The notes under the pieces: generated by a model | The model's database searches: none | The model's input: only the letters and a program-made list of their open reading frames with translations | Told to the model about the DNA's origin: nothing | Part shown: positions 33,933 to 45,182 of the stretch, one piece after another | How positions within the stretch are numbered: the stretch's first letter is position 1 | Layout: each line of letters starts with the position of its first letter | From: Ostrinia nubilalis | Taxonomy: Eukaryota > Arthropoda > Insecta > Lepidoptera > Crambidae | Assembly (NCBI RefSeq): GCF_963855985.1 | Contig: NC_087110.1 | Span: forward strand, 7,741,001 to 7,805,000 | Direction of reading: 5' to 3' | Length of the DNA: 64,000 nucleotides | Made by a program: the position numbers and the translations under genes

Positions 33933-34119
33933 CTAGCTTTCCGCCCGCGGCTTCGCCCGCGTGGAATTTTGTCTGTCACAGAAAAACTTTACTTTCCCTG
34001 TTTGAAAAACCGGGATAAAAACTATCCTATGTTCTTTCCCGGGACTCAAAACTATCTCTATGCCAAACATCAAAATCGGTTCAGTGGTTTAGGCGTGAAA
34101 GCAAGACAGACAGTATAGA
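33933..34119 (-). mobile_element. Helitron-like element, CTAGCTTTCCGCCCGCGG type
   Basis: Same family as 24855-25081 but lacking about 30 bp near its 5' end. A 3' remnant of a related element ends in CTAG at 34191-34194. Confidence 0.7.
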
Positions 34120-34428
34120 TGAGATTAAACATACAATGATAATATGACTTGGTTGAAAACACTTTTCACGCATACAAAGCACGGGCACAGCTAGTAACTA
34201 TGAAAATAGGTTCAACTCTCCTAAAACCGAATGCTATTTCTATTTACATGAAATCCCGCGGTTTTGCGCTATAAGTGGCACATTGAGCATAACTCCAGGC
34301 TACGACCGCTGTTGTTAACTACACAATGACCATGAGTGGAATTGGTGAAATTAATTATGGGAAATCGCAAGAGCCGACCGCTTAAAGCTGGTGATATTTA
34401 CATGGTGCCACGTGAGACTAGGTAAAAA

Positions 34429-34745
34429 TAAGTTTTCGAAAAGTTTTCCAAGTGCTAGTTTTTCCGAAAGATAGGGTCTTAAAAAGTTATGTTTTCGAAA
34501 AGTTTGATTTTCGAAGAGTTTAGAATACCAGTGGTCGTGACGTGCTCTCTGCCGTCACGGCTTATACTGAGCAGATGCCATTTTGGTGCGTGTACTCTGT
34601 TTTTAGTGTTTAAGTTGTTATTTATTTGTAACGCTTTTAATACTCGCATCAAATAAATACTTTCTTTCTTTCTCTCTTTCAATTAATTAGATTTTCGAAA
34701 TAATTTTAAAATTAGGTTTTCGAAGAGTTTGGTTTTAGAAAAGTT
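34429..34745. repeat. Degenerate minisatellite with TTTTCGAA core, interrupted
   Basis: Variants of GTTTTCGAAAAGTTT recur at 34429-34515 and 34690-34745. The array is split at about 34520-34688 by sequence ending in a (CTTT)n tract at 34661-34680, which may be a LINE or SINE tail. Confidence 0.55.
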
Positions 34746-34811
34746 AGTCCTACCATTCCAGGCATGATCATCACAAATATTTATTATTACGTTAATGAGA
34801 AAAACAGGGCA

Positions 34812-34986
34812 CTAACGGTCGATGGGGCAGCAACTGAAGCAAGCTTCTAGAATGGAGGAAACGTACCGGAAAACGCAACGTAGGACTTCCACCCACCCAC
34901 AAGGTGAACTGACGTTCTCATAAAGGCTGGATGCAGGCCGCTACCAGGCGATGTGAAAATCCTTGGAGGATGTATGTATATGCTCA
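34812..34986 (+). mobile_element. RTE family A LINE fragment, degraded
   Basis: Matches family A from gatggggcag through ggatgcaggccgctacc to ccttggagga; the ATG tail is gone and several short deletions are visible. Confidence 0.7.
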
Positions 34987-35212
34987 GAAAACCACCTCAT
35001 CTTCTCAATAGTCTTCTCGTGTAAATGCCATTCAGATTACAGTTTGCGGTGGACCGCCCATTTTGATCTGCCAATATCATAATTCGGGCAAATCTACACA
35101 CAATAAAACGCATACAGCGCCACATTATTAGCGCATTAAGTAAAACTGGGCAATTTCAGAACTGTTAACGCAGTATGGTGGTGTATAAATTCGAATGTTA
35201 GTGAAACATGTA

Positions 35213-36597
35213 TAGTCCAGTCAATGAATGCCTTAACGACGGTGTAGAGAGAAATCCATGGAACACAATTTCTGACCTCGGGACTTTATTTAGCCTAGTT
35301 AGGTGGTGAACATAGCAAAAGTCCCCGCCCTTAGCCCTTGAGCCGGCGGGGAGAGGGGGGTTTAAAGGTACCACTTTTCGGTTTTTCGCTTAATCCTCGG
35401 AAATTATGCGTCCTAGTGACATGACTACTATGAACCAAAAAAAGCTTATTCAATTTGCTACAGGTGAGACAATCAAGTTTTTCTATATCTTGTATAGTTT
35501 TTGCGGCATCTGCTCTAGAAGGTCTGTAAAATTGGAAATTTTATTGTTGTCTTACATGTTCCTTTCAGGAGAAAATCGACTAAATCAACATTGAGCAAAC
35601 ACTATAGACATGCGGGAGCATGTTAAGCCTAGTTCCAGGGAGGGGACTGCACCGTGCGTATATTTAGACGAACCAATTAGAGCCACTTTTGACTCCTCAT
35701 CATTCAAAAACTACTGTGCATTAACACTTCAAATTTGGCTCATGTATTGAGACTTGCAAGATGTACATCAGCTTCAAATTTCATAAATATACCTCAAACG
35801 GTTATTTAGGTATTGACGTTCAAAAATCGATATTTAGAGCACTACTATCTATCTATCACATGTGAAATGTTAAAATTTACTGGTTTTTTATTTGTTCCTT
35901 TGTATTACATAACTACCTTTCTGGATGCCAAATTTGAACCTTCGAGGTCATCTGGAAGTGGTTAGAATTTGGTCTATAGGTCAGACATGTAGATTTTTGG
36001 ACGTCAATATCCAAAGAACCGTTTGAGGCAGATTTATGAAATTTGAAACTGATGTATATCTTGTAAGTCTCAACACATGAGCCAAATTTGAAGTGTTAAT
36101 GCACAGTAGTTTTTGAGTGATGAGGACTCAAAAGTGGCTCAAAGTGATTAGTCTAAATATACGCACGGTGTAGTCCCCTCGCTGGAACTAGGCTTAACAT
36201 GCTCCCGCATGTCTAGAATGATTGCTCAATGTTGATTTAGTCGATTTTCTCCTGATGGTAACATGTAAGACAAAAATAAAATTTCCAATATTACAGACCT
36301 TCTAGAGCAGATGCCGCGAAAACTATACAATTTATAGAAAAACTTGTCTATCTCATCTGTAGCAAATTGAATATGCTTTTTTTGGTTCAAAGTAGTCATG
36401 TCACTAGGACGCATAGTTTCCGAGGATTAAGCGAAAAACCGAAAAGTGGCACCTTTAAACCCCCCTCTCCCCGCCGGCTCAAGGGCTAAGGGCAGGGACT
36501 TTTGCTATGTTCACCTCCTAACTAGTCTAAATAAAGTCCTGAAGTCAGAAATTGTGTTCTACAGTTTTCCATCTATAATGCTTTATTGACTGGACTA
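35213..36597. mobile_element. Foldback element with 0.6-kb inverted arms
   Basis: 35213-35826 and 35993-36597 are inverted copies, roughly nine in ten positions alike by eye, around a 166-bp spacer. The termini are TAGTCCAGTCAAT and its complement, with TA at both outer edges. Each arm holds a homologous 62-codon frame (35406-35594 + and 36226-36414 -, both MRPSDMTT...GENRLNQH), which is simply the same sequence twice. No transposase is visible, so it is non-autonomous. Confidence 0.85.
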
Positions 36598-36685
36598 GTG
36601 GAGTCAAATATAAATTAGGTACAGTCTTTCAACAATTTGGATGACAAAGCTAGAGAGTTTAGAACAAAGTCAATCATTATCATCA

Positions 36686-36804
36686 TCTATACTTATAATA
36701 AATCTGTAGAGAGGTCAATTCTGTACATGAAATATATTTTCAAAATAACTATCAAGGGGTGATAAGTGATCGATACTGATGCCAAAAATGCAATCAGTAA
36801 ATTT

Positions 36805-36837
<33 letters not shown>

Positions 36838-37164
36838 ATGTCTACGGATTTTGACGAAACTTGGTACAATTATTTTTCATACTCCTGGGCAGGTTATAGT
36901 ATACTTAGGAATTCCCACGGGAACGGGAATTAGCGGGAAAATCCTTTTGTATGAAAAATCTAAACCGCTTAAGTTAGACCCTTGAAATTTGGCATGCAGG
37001 TACCTTAGTAAACTTAGAGCTTAGTTACAATAGGATATTGCAAAATTCCCACGGGAACGGGAGTTAGCGGGAAAAAACATTTGTATGAAAAAATCTAAAC
37101 CACGTAAGATAGATGAAGGGGGTAAAACGGGATCCACGCGTACGAAGTCGCGGGCGGCCGCTAG
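36686..37164 (+). mobile_element. Helitron-like element with (TGTC)n array
   Basis: Starts TCTATACTTATAATAAATC after an A and ends GTCGCGGGCGGCCGCTAG before a T. TGTC repeats lie at 36809-36838. Internally the block gaattcccacgggaacggga is repeated about 140 bp apart. Confidence 0.75.
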
Positions 37165-37165
37165 T

Positions 37166-37327
37166 TACAGTATAAAACAAAGTCGCTTTCCGCTGTCTTA
37201 CTTATATCTTTAAAACTACGCAACGGATTTTGATGCAGTTTTTTTTATTAGATAGAGTGATGCAAGAGGAAGGTTTTTAAGTAAGTATAATACATCGTAC
37301 CTGTGCTAAGCCAGGGCGGGTCACTAG
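37166..37327 (+). mobile_element. Degraded Helitron-like element adjoining the previous one
   Basis: Begins one base after the preceding element and ends GGGCGGGTCACTAG before a T; the 5' TC is not clear. Confidence 0.5.
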
Positions 37328-37404
37328 TAAACTTATAAAATACAGCAGGAGTAAAAATACGTAGGTTGTTCAAAGTCTTGAATCAAGTAAATTAGATAAA
37401 AACA

Positions 37405-37523
37405 GTGTGCTTACCATGAGTTTACGTTAGGTGTGTTCGCTAGCAAGTAGTATGTCAAAAAAATCTATGAAGATTAGTTCTTGAAAGCCGCTAGGGGCGT
37501 TGTCGCTAGTGAGCACATTTTTT
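37405..37523. mobile_element. MITE, family M6, partial copy
   Basis: gtgtgcttaccatgagttta and cgctaggggcg match one half of the full element at 59284-59466. Confidence 0.65.
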
Positions 37524-37637
37524 TCAAGTTTTTTAAATTTAGCAGATACAGAATAACATGATATTGGCAGGCTTATGTCCCATTGGTCAATAAAAAGTGG
37601 CACGTGCCCCAAATGCTCTTACATTAATCTATGTATT

Positions 37638-37840
37638 TCTATACTAATATTATAAATGCGAAAGTAACTCTGTTTGTCTGTCTTAGTTTCACGCCTAAAC
37701 CACTGAAATTGAGCATAGAGATAGTTTGAGTCCCGAGAAAGGACATAGGATAGTTTTTATCCCGGTTTTTGAAACTCGTGATAAAGGTTTTCTGTGACAG
37801 ACAAAATTCCACGCGGGAGAAGCCGCGGGCGGAAAGCTAG
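37638..37840 (+). mobile_element. Helitron-like element, CTAGCTTTCCGCCCGCGG type
   Basis: Starts TCTATACTAATATTATAAAT and ends GCGGGCGGAAAGCTAG before a T. Confidence 0.75.
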
Positions 37841-38483
37841 TGATGTAATATCATTACAAAATCTTCATGCTAGCTTTCAGAGTAACTTCATCAGTTAATT
37901 TCACATAGTGTTCCAAAACTTGCTGCAACATAGTCAGTTCAAACAGTTAGCTTGCCCCGACTTGACTTTGTGAACTGTGATTCATGCAAGTTTATATTAA
38001 TGAACTAGATTTGATCATGCCTTTGTATTATGTTCCGGTTCGCTACATTTAAATGGGGTAGAAAAATTTATGGGGTCAGCATTTAATTACTAAGTAAATA
38101 CAACCTAATTTTAATTACAATAATTATTTTGACTACAGGCAGACTGGAAATGAAAAATATTTAATAGTTTAAACTATAATTATGTTGGAAACAGTACAAA
38201 ATGACGTCACAAGAATGATGCGTTGTTTTTTAGCGAGATAAGTGACGTCAGGATATTTTTTATCTATTCGTTGATCTCTGAAGAAGAATATATCGCTCGA
38301 TGAATTGATAATGTTAAGGTTGAACAATGTATTACGAAATGGTAAGACTGTCTAACATTTAACGCAATAAGCAATTATTTATGAACCTCTGTGCTATCCA
38401 TCCAACTATCGGGCCTCCCCAACCCATTTAGCCAGTAAAGAAAGTGTAGGTGAAATCCTCCATTTGCCTCTGTATGTAAGAAA
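37841..38483. other. Non-genic; nothing recognised
   Basis: No gene or repeat identified. Confidence 0.4.
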
Positions 38484-38705
38484 GACTTTACTGAGGCCAT
38501 CAAGCATTGTGCTTAGATCCTCCACGGTCTCTGCCATGACTACGATATCGTCTGCGTCGCCGTTGATATTTTATGCCGAATCCGCTCCAGTCCAAAAGCT
38601 CGAAAACATCTCCCAGGGCAGTGGTAAACAGTTTGTGGAAATTCTTGGGGGAGGCCTTTGTCCAGCAGTGGACGTCTTTCGGCTGAAACGAACGAACGAA
38701 CGAAC
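38484..38705. mobile_element. RTE family B LINE with inverted reverse transcriptase piece
   Basis: 38484-38633 on the minus strand encodes reverse transcriptase (KLFTTALGDVFELLDWSGFG, then a shift, then INGDADDIVVMAETVEDL), including the catalytic ADD. 38634-38705 on the plus strand is the family B 3' end with a GAAC-repeat tail. The inverted 5' part suggests twin priming. Confidence 0.75.
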
Positions 38706-41700
38706 TACTGACGATGTCACTATTTAACTTGATGAAGCTAAACCCTGTAGCATCTTTATGCAGTGGTAACAGTTGCTTTTTTTTCAACAAAAATAAATAC
38801 TCTGATTTGCTCTCGTCAGTGCCATGGTGACGAGTAAATACCATTGATACTCCAACCTGAGCGATTGAAGTGTGACAACAAATACAAAACAAATTCAAAA
38901 CAATAGCCGTTCTAACAGCCTTCAAACTCGGACAAGTTTATAGAAATAGCTGACCATTTTTGCAGCAGCGATTTTGAGCGGCTTTTGTAGGACACAGTAT
39001 AGAAAAGAAACAGTATGTTGGATTTAGTAAAAAAAATAATTTTTGGGAATAAACTAAGTCCTGTGTGTCTCAAAATACTCTCGACTCAACGTCCACCATT
39101 GTTTTGAAAATAGCTTACGCCCTCAACGAGGAAGCTCTTGCCTGCGTCTCATCTGATAATATGATGATCAGGTCAAAAATTGAAGTTCTTCACCCGGATT
39201 TCTTAATACAAAAGAAGTGGCTATCTTACCCTCAACTTTCGGAACACTCAGAAGACAACAAGGCTTTTAACATTTTTACTATAGCTACAGACTTGAATAG
39301 TGGTAGCTAGCCAGGTGGATCTATAAAATAAGCCTTACCACTAACTAAACCAAGCAGAAAATTTTGCTCCCTCTGGGAATCGGACCCTGGACCTCTGGGT
39401 CTGAAGCAGGTGATCTTACCACTAGCTCAAAGAGTCAGTATATTAGCAGTGTCTCAAAAGCCCATGTGCGAGAAAGAAAAAGAAGCGAACTATAATTGTA
39501 TTTCAATAGCATGACATTTACTGTTAATCTTGACTGTGGCAGTGCGTTTCAGACCGTTGCTTTTAGTAGTCCCGTGTTCGCGAATAACGTTAAAACGTTA
39601 CGGTTATTTGACTAATCTAAAACGTTTCCAGGCTGATGTTTAAATCAGTAGTTTTTCCAGTGCTTACATCTATTTCTGTTTCACTATTTATGCAAACTAA
39701 ACTTCTAAATACCTTTACATCGCCACTGTAAGCATTTCATGTAAAGAGCGTAATACACGACAAAAAATATAAAGAAAGCTATGTGCATTCCTAGGAATGG
39801 ACATCATCACATCACACTAAACACTGTAGCATCTTATTTAGTAGTATACTAAGTGTAACTTTGCATCATAAACTCGTTTAATATACCTAGGCTTAGGCCC
39901 GGTTTCTGAATTAAGATTCCCATATGAAACGTGCTCATCTTGTACTCCCCTAGCATGAACAACTTTCGTCTTCGAATCGTTTGCGTATTCGACAAAATTC
40001 GATACTCAACCTTCGAATTAAACGATAACGTGACAATTTTGATTCTCAAAATAAGCTTCGTGCAACCATTTTCTCATACTAAGTTCACTTTACGTCACGT
40101 TCACAAGGGCGCTGTTGTAGTTTTCGTACTAAATCTTTTGATGGCGATTCGAATACGTAAACGATTCGAACTCGAAAGTTTTTCGTGCTAGCCGTACAGT
40201 AGCTCTATAAAAAGTAAAATAAGCAAAAACTTAACCCTCACAAAAACCCCTTTTTTCTGCAGCACTTTTTAAATGACAATCTACATGTTACTTAAACGCT
40301 TGTGTTCTTGAATAAATTCAATTAAAACAAACTCTGATAAATCTTCCCCGCAAAAATGATCTACCCCGGGCAGTGCACCCTCTAATAAAGGTAAGCGTAT
40401 GCAACGCCATCTGCTGCCGAATTTGAATCACAAACGACCTAATGTTGTGTGTTATTGCTTTAGTTTGCTGTAGCATAAAGAGAACGGCCCGCCCAGATAA
40501 TACTTTTTTTATTAAAGAAATTCTCAGCATTTTCTAGGATATTATCCTAACTCTTTGAACAAATAAGTATGCCCCATATTTTTTACAGCCTTAACTTAAA
40601 GAAAAGAAATAGACGTACATACTCGCACTTAGTTAAAAACTTGTTGGGAATTTGAGGAAAATGTGAAAAATCACTAAGGAAATTAGATAAATAATACAAA
40701 ATAAAACAGTCATATTGATGTAGTGTAGATCCTAAGAAAAAGCGCAAAAAACGATAAGAGAGAAAGGTAAGTATAACGAATTACGAAGTTACAATAAATT
40801 ACTATTAATTCGACTGGTTCAGATTAATTTGCTTGTTGGTATTTGTTTAAGATATTAATCTACACGCTTTTAAAAAATAACCAAGTAATTTAAAATGTCC
40901 ATTTGAAATGAACTGGCTGTTCTATTTGCCAGCATCAGAGAACAAATACTCATCTCTCCAAATATGAGTAGCGCTTATCTCTGTACCGTAAGGTTTACTT
41001 TCGGGTAACTCAAGTGCTTTTATATTTAGGGTACATGTAGTATAATTTTGCGCGATTCTTTCTACCAAGGGTCCAAATTAAATGCAGCGGGCAGAAATTA
41101 TTTACACCCCAAATTGTGGGAGAAATGTCTGGGGGTATAATGTGATTTGTCGGTGCATAATTTATGGCACCCTTCGATGGGTTCCAAAGGGAATTCGCCA
41201 TTGGCTGTGTATTGGCATTTGGAGCATATTTTATGAACCCGCAAAATAAAAATAGGAAGGTACTTGAAAGAAATTTAAAGCTTTATTTACCGTTTAGTTA
41301 TTTGTACAATCTTTAATAAAACTCGTAAGATCATCAAACCGTACTAAAACACTTTTTTGTTCAAAACAATCAGAAAACTTTTTACTTCGACCTGCCACGT
41401 GTATCCTTTTTTTCTATAAAGAAAACAAGAAGAAGAAAGTAAAAGTTTCTGTAATATTTAGGACAGAAACTCATGCCTTTAATCGATTTATACCTAGTAG
41501 CCCTACAAAAGAATAAATCAGAAAGTATGAAAAGAATAGGTATGAACCTACTAAAATGAACTGAGTTTATTCGGGTGTTTCTTCTAAGCACAAAAAGCTT
41601 CTAGCACAAATTTAATGTTTGTCTCGAAGAGCTGGTAGGTTCCAAAAGATAAGGAGACATGTAAAATGCCCCTTAAGGGTTACCTTATTTGTTTTTTTTT

Positions 41701-41771
41701 TCTTTTTTGTTTTGACGTTTTTATGTGCCAAAATATTGGTCTAAACTATTTAATTTAGATTTTTTTATTTT
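38706..41771. other. Long non-genic stretch with a tRNA-like remnant
   Basis: 39350-39432 (-) resembles a tRNA (GAGCTAGTGGTAAGATCA box A region; GGGTCCGATTCCC box B). Other open frames here start at non-ATG codons or are compositional. Nothing else recognised. Confidence 0.4.
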
Positions 41772-41864
41772 GGATGGGGGCAGCGCAGTACCTAGAATTT
41801 TGAAAATCCTTGGTGGAGGCCTTTGTCCATGACGTCATTTGGCTGAAACAAACGAAGGAATGAA
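41772..41864 (+). mobile_element. RTE family B LINE 3' end
   Basis: ggaggcctttgtccatgacg, then atttggctgaaacaaacgaa; the terminal codons and GAAC-like tail of family B with a small deletion. Confidence 0.65.
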
Positions 41865-41924
41865 TCTATTAGCTACAAATATTGGTAAACAATATGCCTT
41901 TTCTATGTACGAGTATATGTGAGA

Positions 41925-41990
41925 ATCGAACCCCGAACCTTGCTACAGAGAGAGACTCGTCAACCGCTAGAACACTTGGCGACTAACATT
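41925..41990 (-). repeat. tRNA-like sequence, degraded
   Basis: The minus strand has TCTAGCGGTTGACGAGTC as a box A region and GGGGTTCGATTCTC as box B; stems are imperfect. Confidence 0.35.
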
Positions 41991-42531
41991 AAAAGTTAGT
42001 CTTTAGTATTAAAATATTGATCCATCTAAAGACAAGTTTTATAAGTCCAGACTTCGATGATTGAAAATATTATCCAAGAGAAGTAAAAAGCGAACTCACT
42101 TTAAAATCCATTAAGTGTTAAGTCCTTGGACTTTCAAATTTTAATACTTTGATTCTTATTTTTAAGCTTGGATTTAACGATTTACTTTATGGAAACAATG
42201 GTTTGGAAAGATGCTGGGAAAAGTTTTACACCAAGTAAGATACTTATTTTACTACTACAAAAATAGACATGACATCATATTATTATTTCAATAATACTTA
42301 AGAACACCCACACGTTACTGCCAAAAGCCCTAAGGCATGAATAATAATTGATATCTACCACGACATGATTCGAGTGTAAGAATAACTTGCCTCCATCCAT
42401 GTTTTGTTAAAGGTACAATAGGGATGTTTTCTGGGTAAAAAAGAAAGAGTTTGAATTAGTCCGTCGGTTATCTTATCAAAAATACTCGATACGTATTTTG
42501 GGTTGACTTACTTGACTTATGGTCCTATGTC

Positions 42532-43083
42532 CCCTACTTCATTAAATACAACCTACTTACTTTACCATACATATTTATGATACATGTATATTTACTTATA
42601 AGAATATTAATAATTTTACAAAAATCAAGGACACGCATAATAGAAATACCAGACATAAGGATAAACTTTACTTACCTCAATCAAGAATAAAAATGTTAAA
42701 TACCAGCCCCTACTACATGTCAGTGAAACTATACAACAAACTTCCTGAACACATAAAAACCGAACCTAACATTAAACGCTTTTCTAAAGCTCTGAGACAA
42801 TATTTAATACCTAAATGTTTCTACTCAATTAACGAATATCTAACAACTGACCACCGAAAATGTCTCTAGATACTTTAATTTTTAATCTGCTTGTTTTGTT
42901 ATTTTTTTAGCATCGAAGTATACAATTATGTTACATCTCATATTATGTATAATGTATATAGCCACCTACTCTGTTGCAATACCTCCTAGCTCACTAAGTC
43001 TTAAGCCCATGTGTATGTAATTTCCACCATTACAATAATTGTCACTTAGTACGCAATAAAGATTTGAATTTGAATTTGAATTT
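42532..43083 (+). mobile_element. Jockey-superclade LINE 3' end (TTTGAA tail)
   Basis: One open frame without an ATG encodes the ORF2 C-terminus (THNRNTRHKDKLYLPQSR, YYMSVKLYNKLPEHIK, stop at 42867-42869). A UTR follows, ending AATAAAGATTTGAATTTGAA. The AATAAAGATT terminus is shared with the large LINE at 44500-49200, so the two are related. Confidence 0.8.
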
Positions 43084-43616
43084 GGGGCAGAGTGCGTCCA
43101 CAACTCAGTCCTCCATCGCGTTCGGTCTTGAGCTATGTGTTTGATCTCGCTCCAAGTCTTGCCGATCTTCTTCGCCTCGTCTGCCACAGTGCGCCGCCAA
43201 GTTTGCTTGGGGCGACCACGCTTGCGTTTTCCTTGGGGGTTTCAATCCAGAGCCTGCTTGGGGATGTGATCGGGATCCCTTCGGAGAGTGTGGCCAATCC
43301 AGTTCCACTTGCGGCGCTTGATCTGCTGGTCGATCGGAATTTCGTGGCAGCGTTCCAATAGTTCGACATTGGAGATTTTCTCAGGCCAGTATATGCCGAG
43401 AATTCGGCGAAGGCAGCGGTTGACGAAGACCTGCAGCTGGTGCGAGATGACCTTGGTCACCTTCCACGTTTCACACCCATAGAGCAGCACGGATTTAACG
43501 TTGGACCCGAAAATTTTGATCTTGACCCTTCGGGTCAGTTTCCGTGACTGCCATACGGGGCGAAGTTGTGCGAAGGTGGCTCTAGCCTTGGCAATGCGCG
43601 AAGTGAAGAAAGCCCG
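43084..43616 (-). pseudogene. RTE-type LINE reverse transcriptase C-terminus, one nonsense change
   Basis: About 178 codons on the minus strand read the RTE ORF C-terminus: FFTSRIAKARATFAQLRPVW, SVLLYGCETWKVTK, FVNRCLRRILGIYWPEKISN, RRKWNWIGHTLRR, then GKRKRGRPKQTWRRTVADEA and AQDRTRWRTELW. The only obvious lesion is TGA at about 43243-43245 in place of the Trp normally seen in ALTWNPQGKRK. It is truncated at both ends: no 5' reverse transcriptase core and no 3' tail, since it runs straight into the TTTGAA repeats of the neighbouring LINE. Base composition is more GC-rich than the surroundings. Confidence 0.85.
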
Positions 43617-43695
43617 CCAAAGTTTAAAAGAAGAGGTCTATGACGTCAAGGAGTGCATAAAAGTGTAGCACTTTGTGACGTCACGCGGAACGCAT

Positions 43696-44499
43696 CATTT
43701 TTTAGGAAACTAGCCTATTGTCACTAACGTGTAGAATAAAATTGAAGATAATTTATAATCACAGACCTTCTATCTTTTACCTTTTAAAAAAGACTCAGTA
43801 TTAGGTTCACTTGCATGCAATCATCGCTGAAAGTAAATGCGGGTGAGTATACACAGTATACATACATGTTGGGGCATGCACTGCGCCGAAATAATGGTTT
43901 ATTTGTTCGTCGTTCAAGGATTCCCACAACGACTGGTCTGCGCTATCTGCATCCAGGTACTTCCTTCACCAGATCGTCGGTTCGTCTGAATTTCAATATT
44001 GTTTTCAAAATATTGTTTTCAAAATTGAAGTTTCTTAAAAATTCCCAACTGCATCATTTGCAGTTTATTAAAACAAAGAAGCTGTCAAGGATTTTAAAAA
44101 TCTCCTCATTTAAGCCAGTCTTCGTCTTAAAAAACAATTTACACCGGTTTATTCCAGACATTTAAAAATTGCTCACAGGTTAAACCGGGCTTCTTTGAAG
44201 AATTTCAAAAGTACCCTCGCGGAATCGTGACCCAAATTGTATGAAAACTGAGTGACACAGTTCATATTTTTTTCACCCCGCGTTTTCTTTTTCGTGGCGT
44301 TTAACGTAGTTCCGGAATTGAGACGCAGACTTTTGTACACACAGGTTTTTGTATGTACTCCGAGCTAAGAAGCGGGAAAGGAAATTATTTCTTTAGAAAA
44401 ATAAACAATAATTCCTAGTGTATGGTTTATACTTTTCTTTGCAGTCAAGTGCAGTTCAAATGTATGTGCTATCTAGACGACGGCATTAACAAGTTCGGT
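43696..44499. other. Non-genic; nothing recognised
   Basis: A 116-codon frame at 43815-44165 has no familiar motif or splice sites. Confidence 0.35.
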
Positions 44500-45182
44500 T
44501 TAAAGAATCTTTATTCTCATAAGAACAGGGTAGTTCACTTACATGAGATTATAATAATTTACAACAATAAAATTGTCTTGTGACGAAGCATGCGCAAAGC
44601 CCACAAACAAAAAATAATGTAGGTACATAAATAATCATTAACATTATTTCGAATAAGTAAACATCAGATCTGCAACTCCGTTGACACAGAAATAATGGCC
44701 CTCAAACTAACTATCATTTACTCAGTCAGGACTAGGTAGGTGTGACTAGGTGTAGTGAGTAAGTATCCACCTACTAAATAAATAAGATTGTAAAAGAATA
44801 CGAGATTTTATTTTTATTTTTACTGTTCGGGTACTCGTAGAAAACTGTGCGGGAGGGATAGTGTTTGGTTCGCCCAAGTTGGCAAGTTAACAGTGAGCAT
44901 TGGAGTTGTGTAGTGTAGGAGACAGTGTACCAAAATTCATATTTACAAATAGTTGTTTAGTTATTATATTTTTGTAGTTTATATTTCAAAATAAGTTTAT
45001 ATATTTAATTTATTAATTAATTAATTTATTTATTTAATGTATTTTATGAGTCTTTCTACAGATGAAAGTTTCATAATTAGATTGCAAAAAATAATAGAGG
45101 ATTATGTATTTTAATTTATTGTTTTACGTTTTATTCACTTTATAAGTAGGTGTAAGATTTAGTTTTTAAATTAATTTGTCAT

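Larger units (their letters stand above)
42418..43695. repeat. Second copy of the 32640-32835 repeat, split by two LINEs
   Basis: 42418-42500 and 43617-43695 match the two ends of 32640-32835 (ttgaattagtccgtcggtta; gacgtcaaggagtgcataaa). Everything between is LINE sequence apart from a short unmatched join. Confidence 0.6.

Noticed and set aside
35406..35594. Conserved 62-codon frame in both foldback arms as a real gene
   Set aside because: The similarity follows from the arms being inverted copies of one sequence, and there is no transposase or other motif.
38500..38925. 141-codon minus-strand frame that looks like a signal peptide plus mature protein
   Set aside because: Its second half is antisense to a LINE 3' end and sense to an inverted reverse transcriptase piece; the N-terminal part has no recognisable continuation.
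39065..39310. 81-codon plus-strand frame
   Set aside because: Starts at GTG, no recognisable motif, no splice evidence.
43092..43361. Plus-strand frames over 43092-43482
   Set aside because: Antisense shadows of the RTE reverse transcriptase fragment read on the minus strand.
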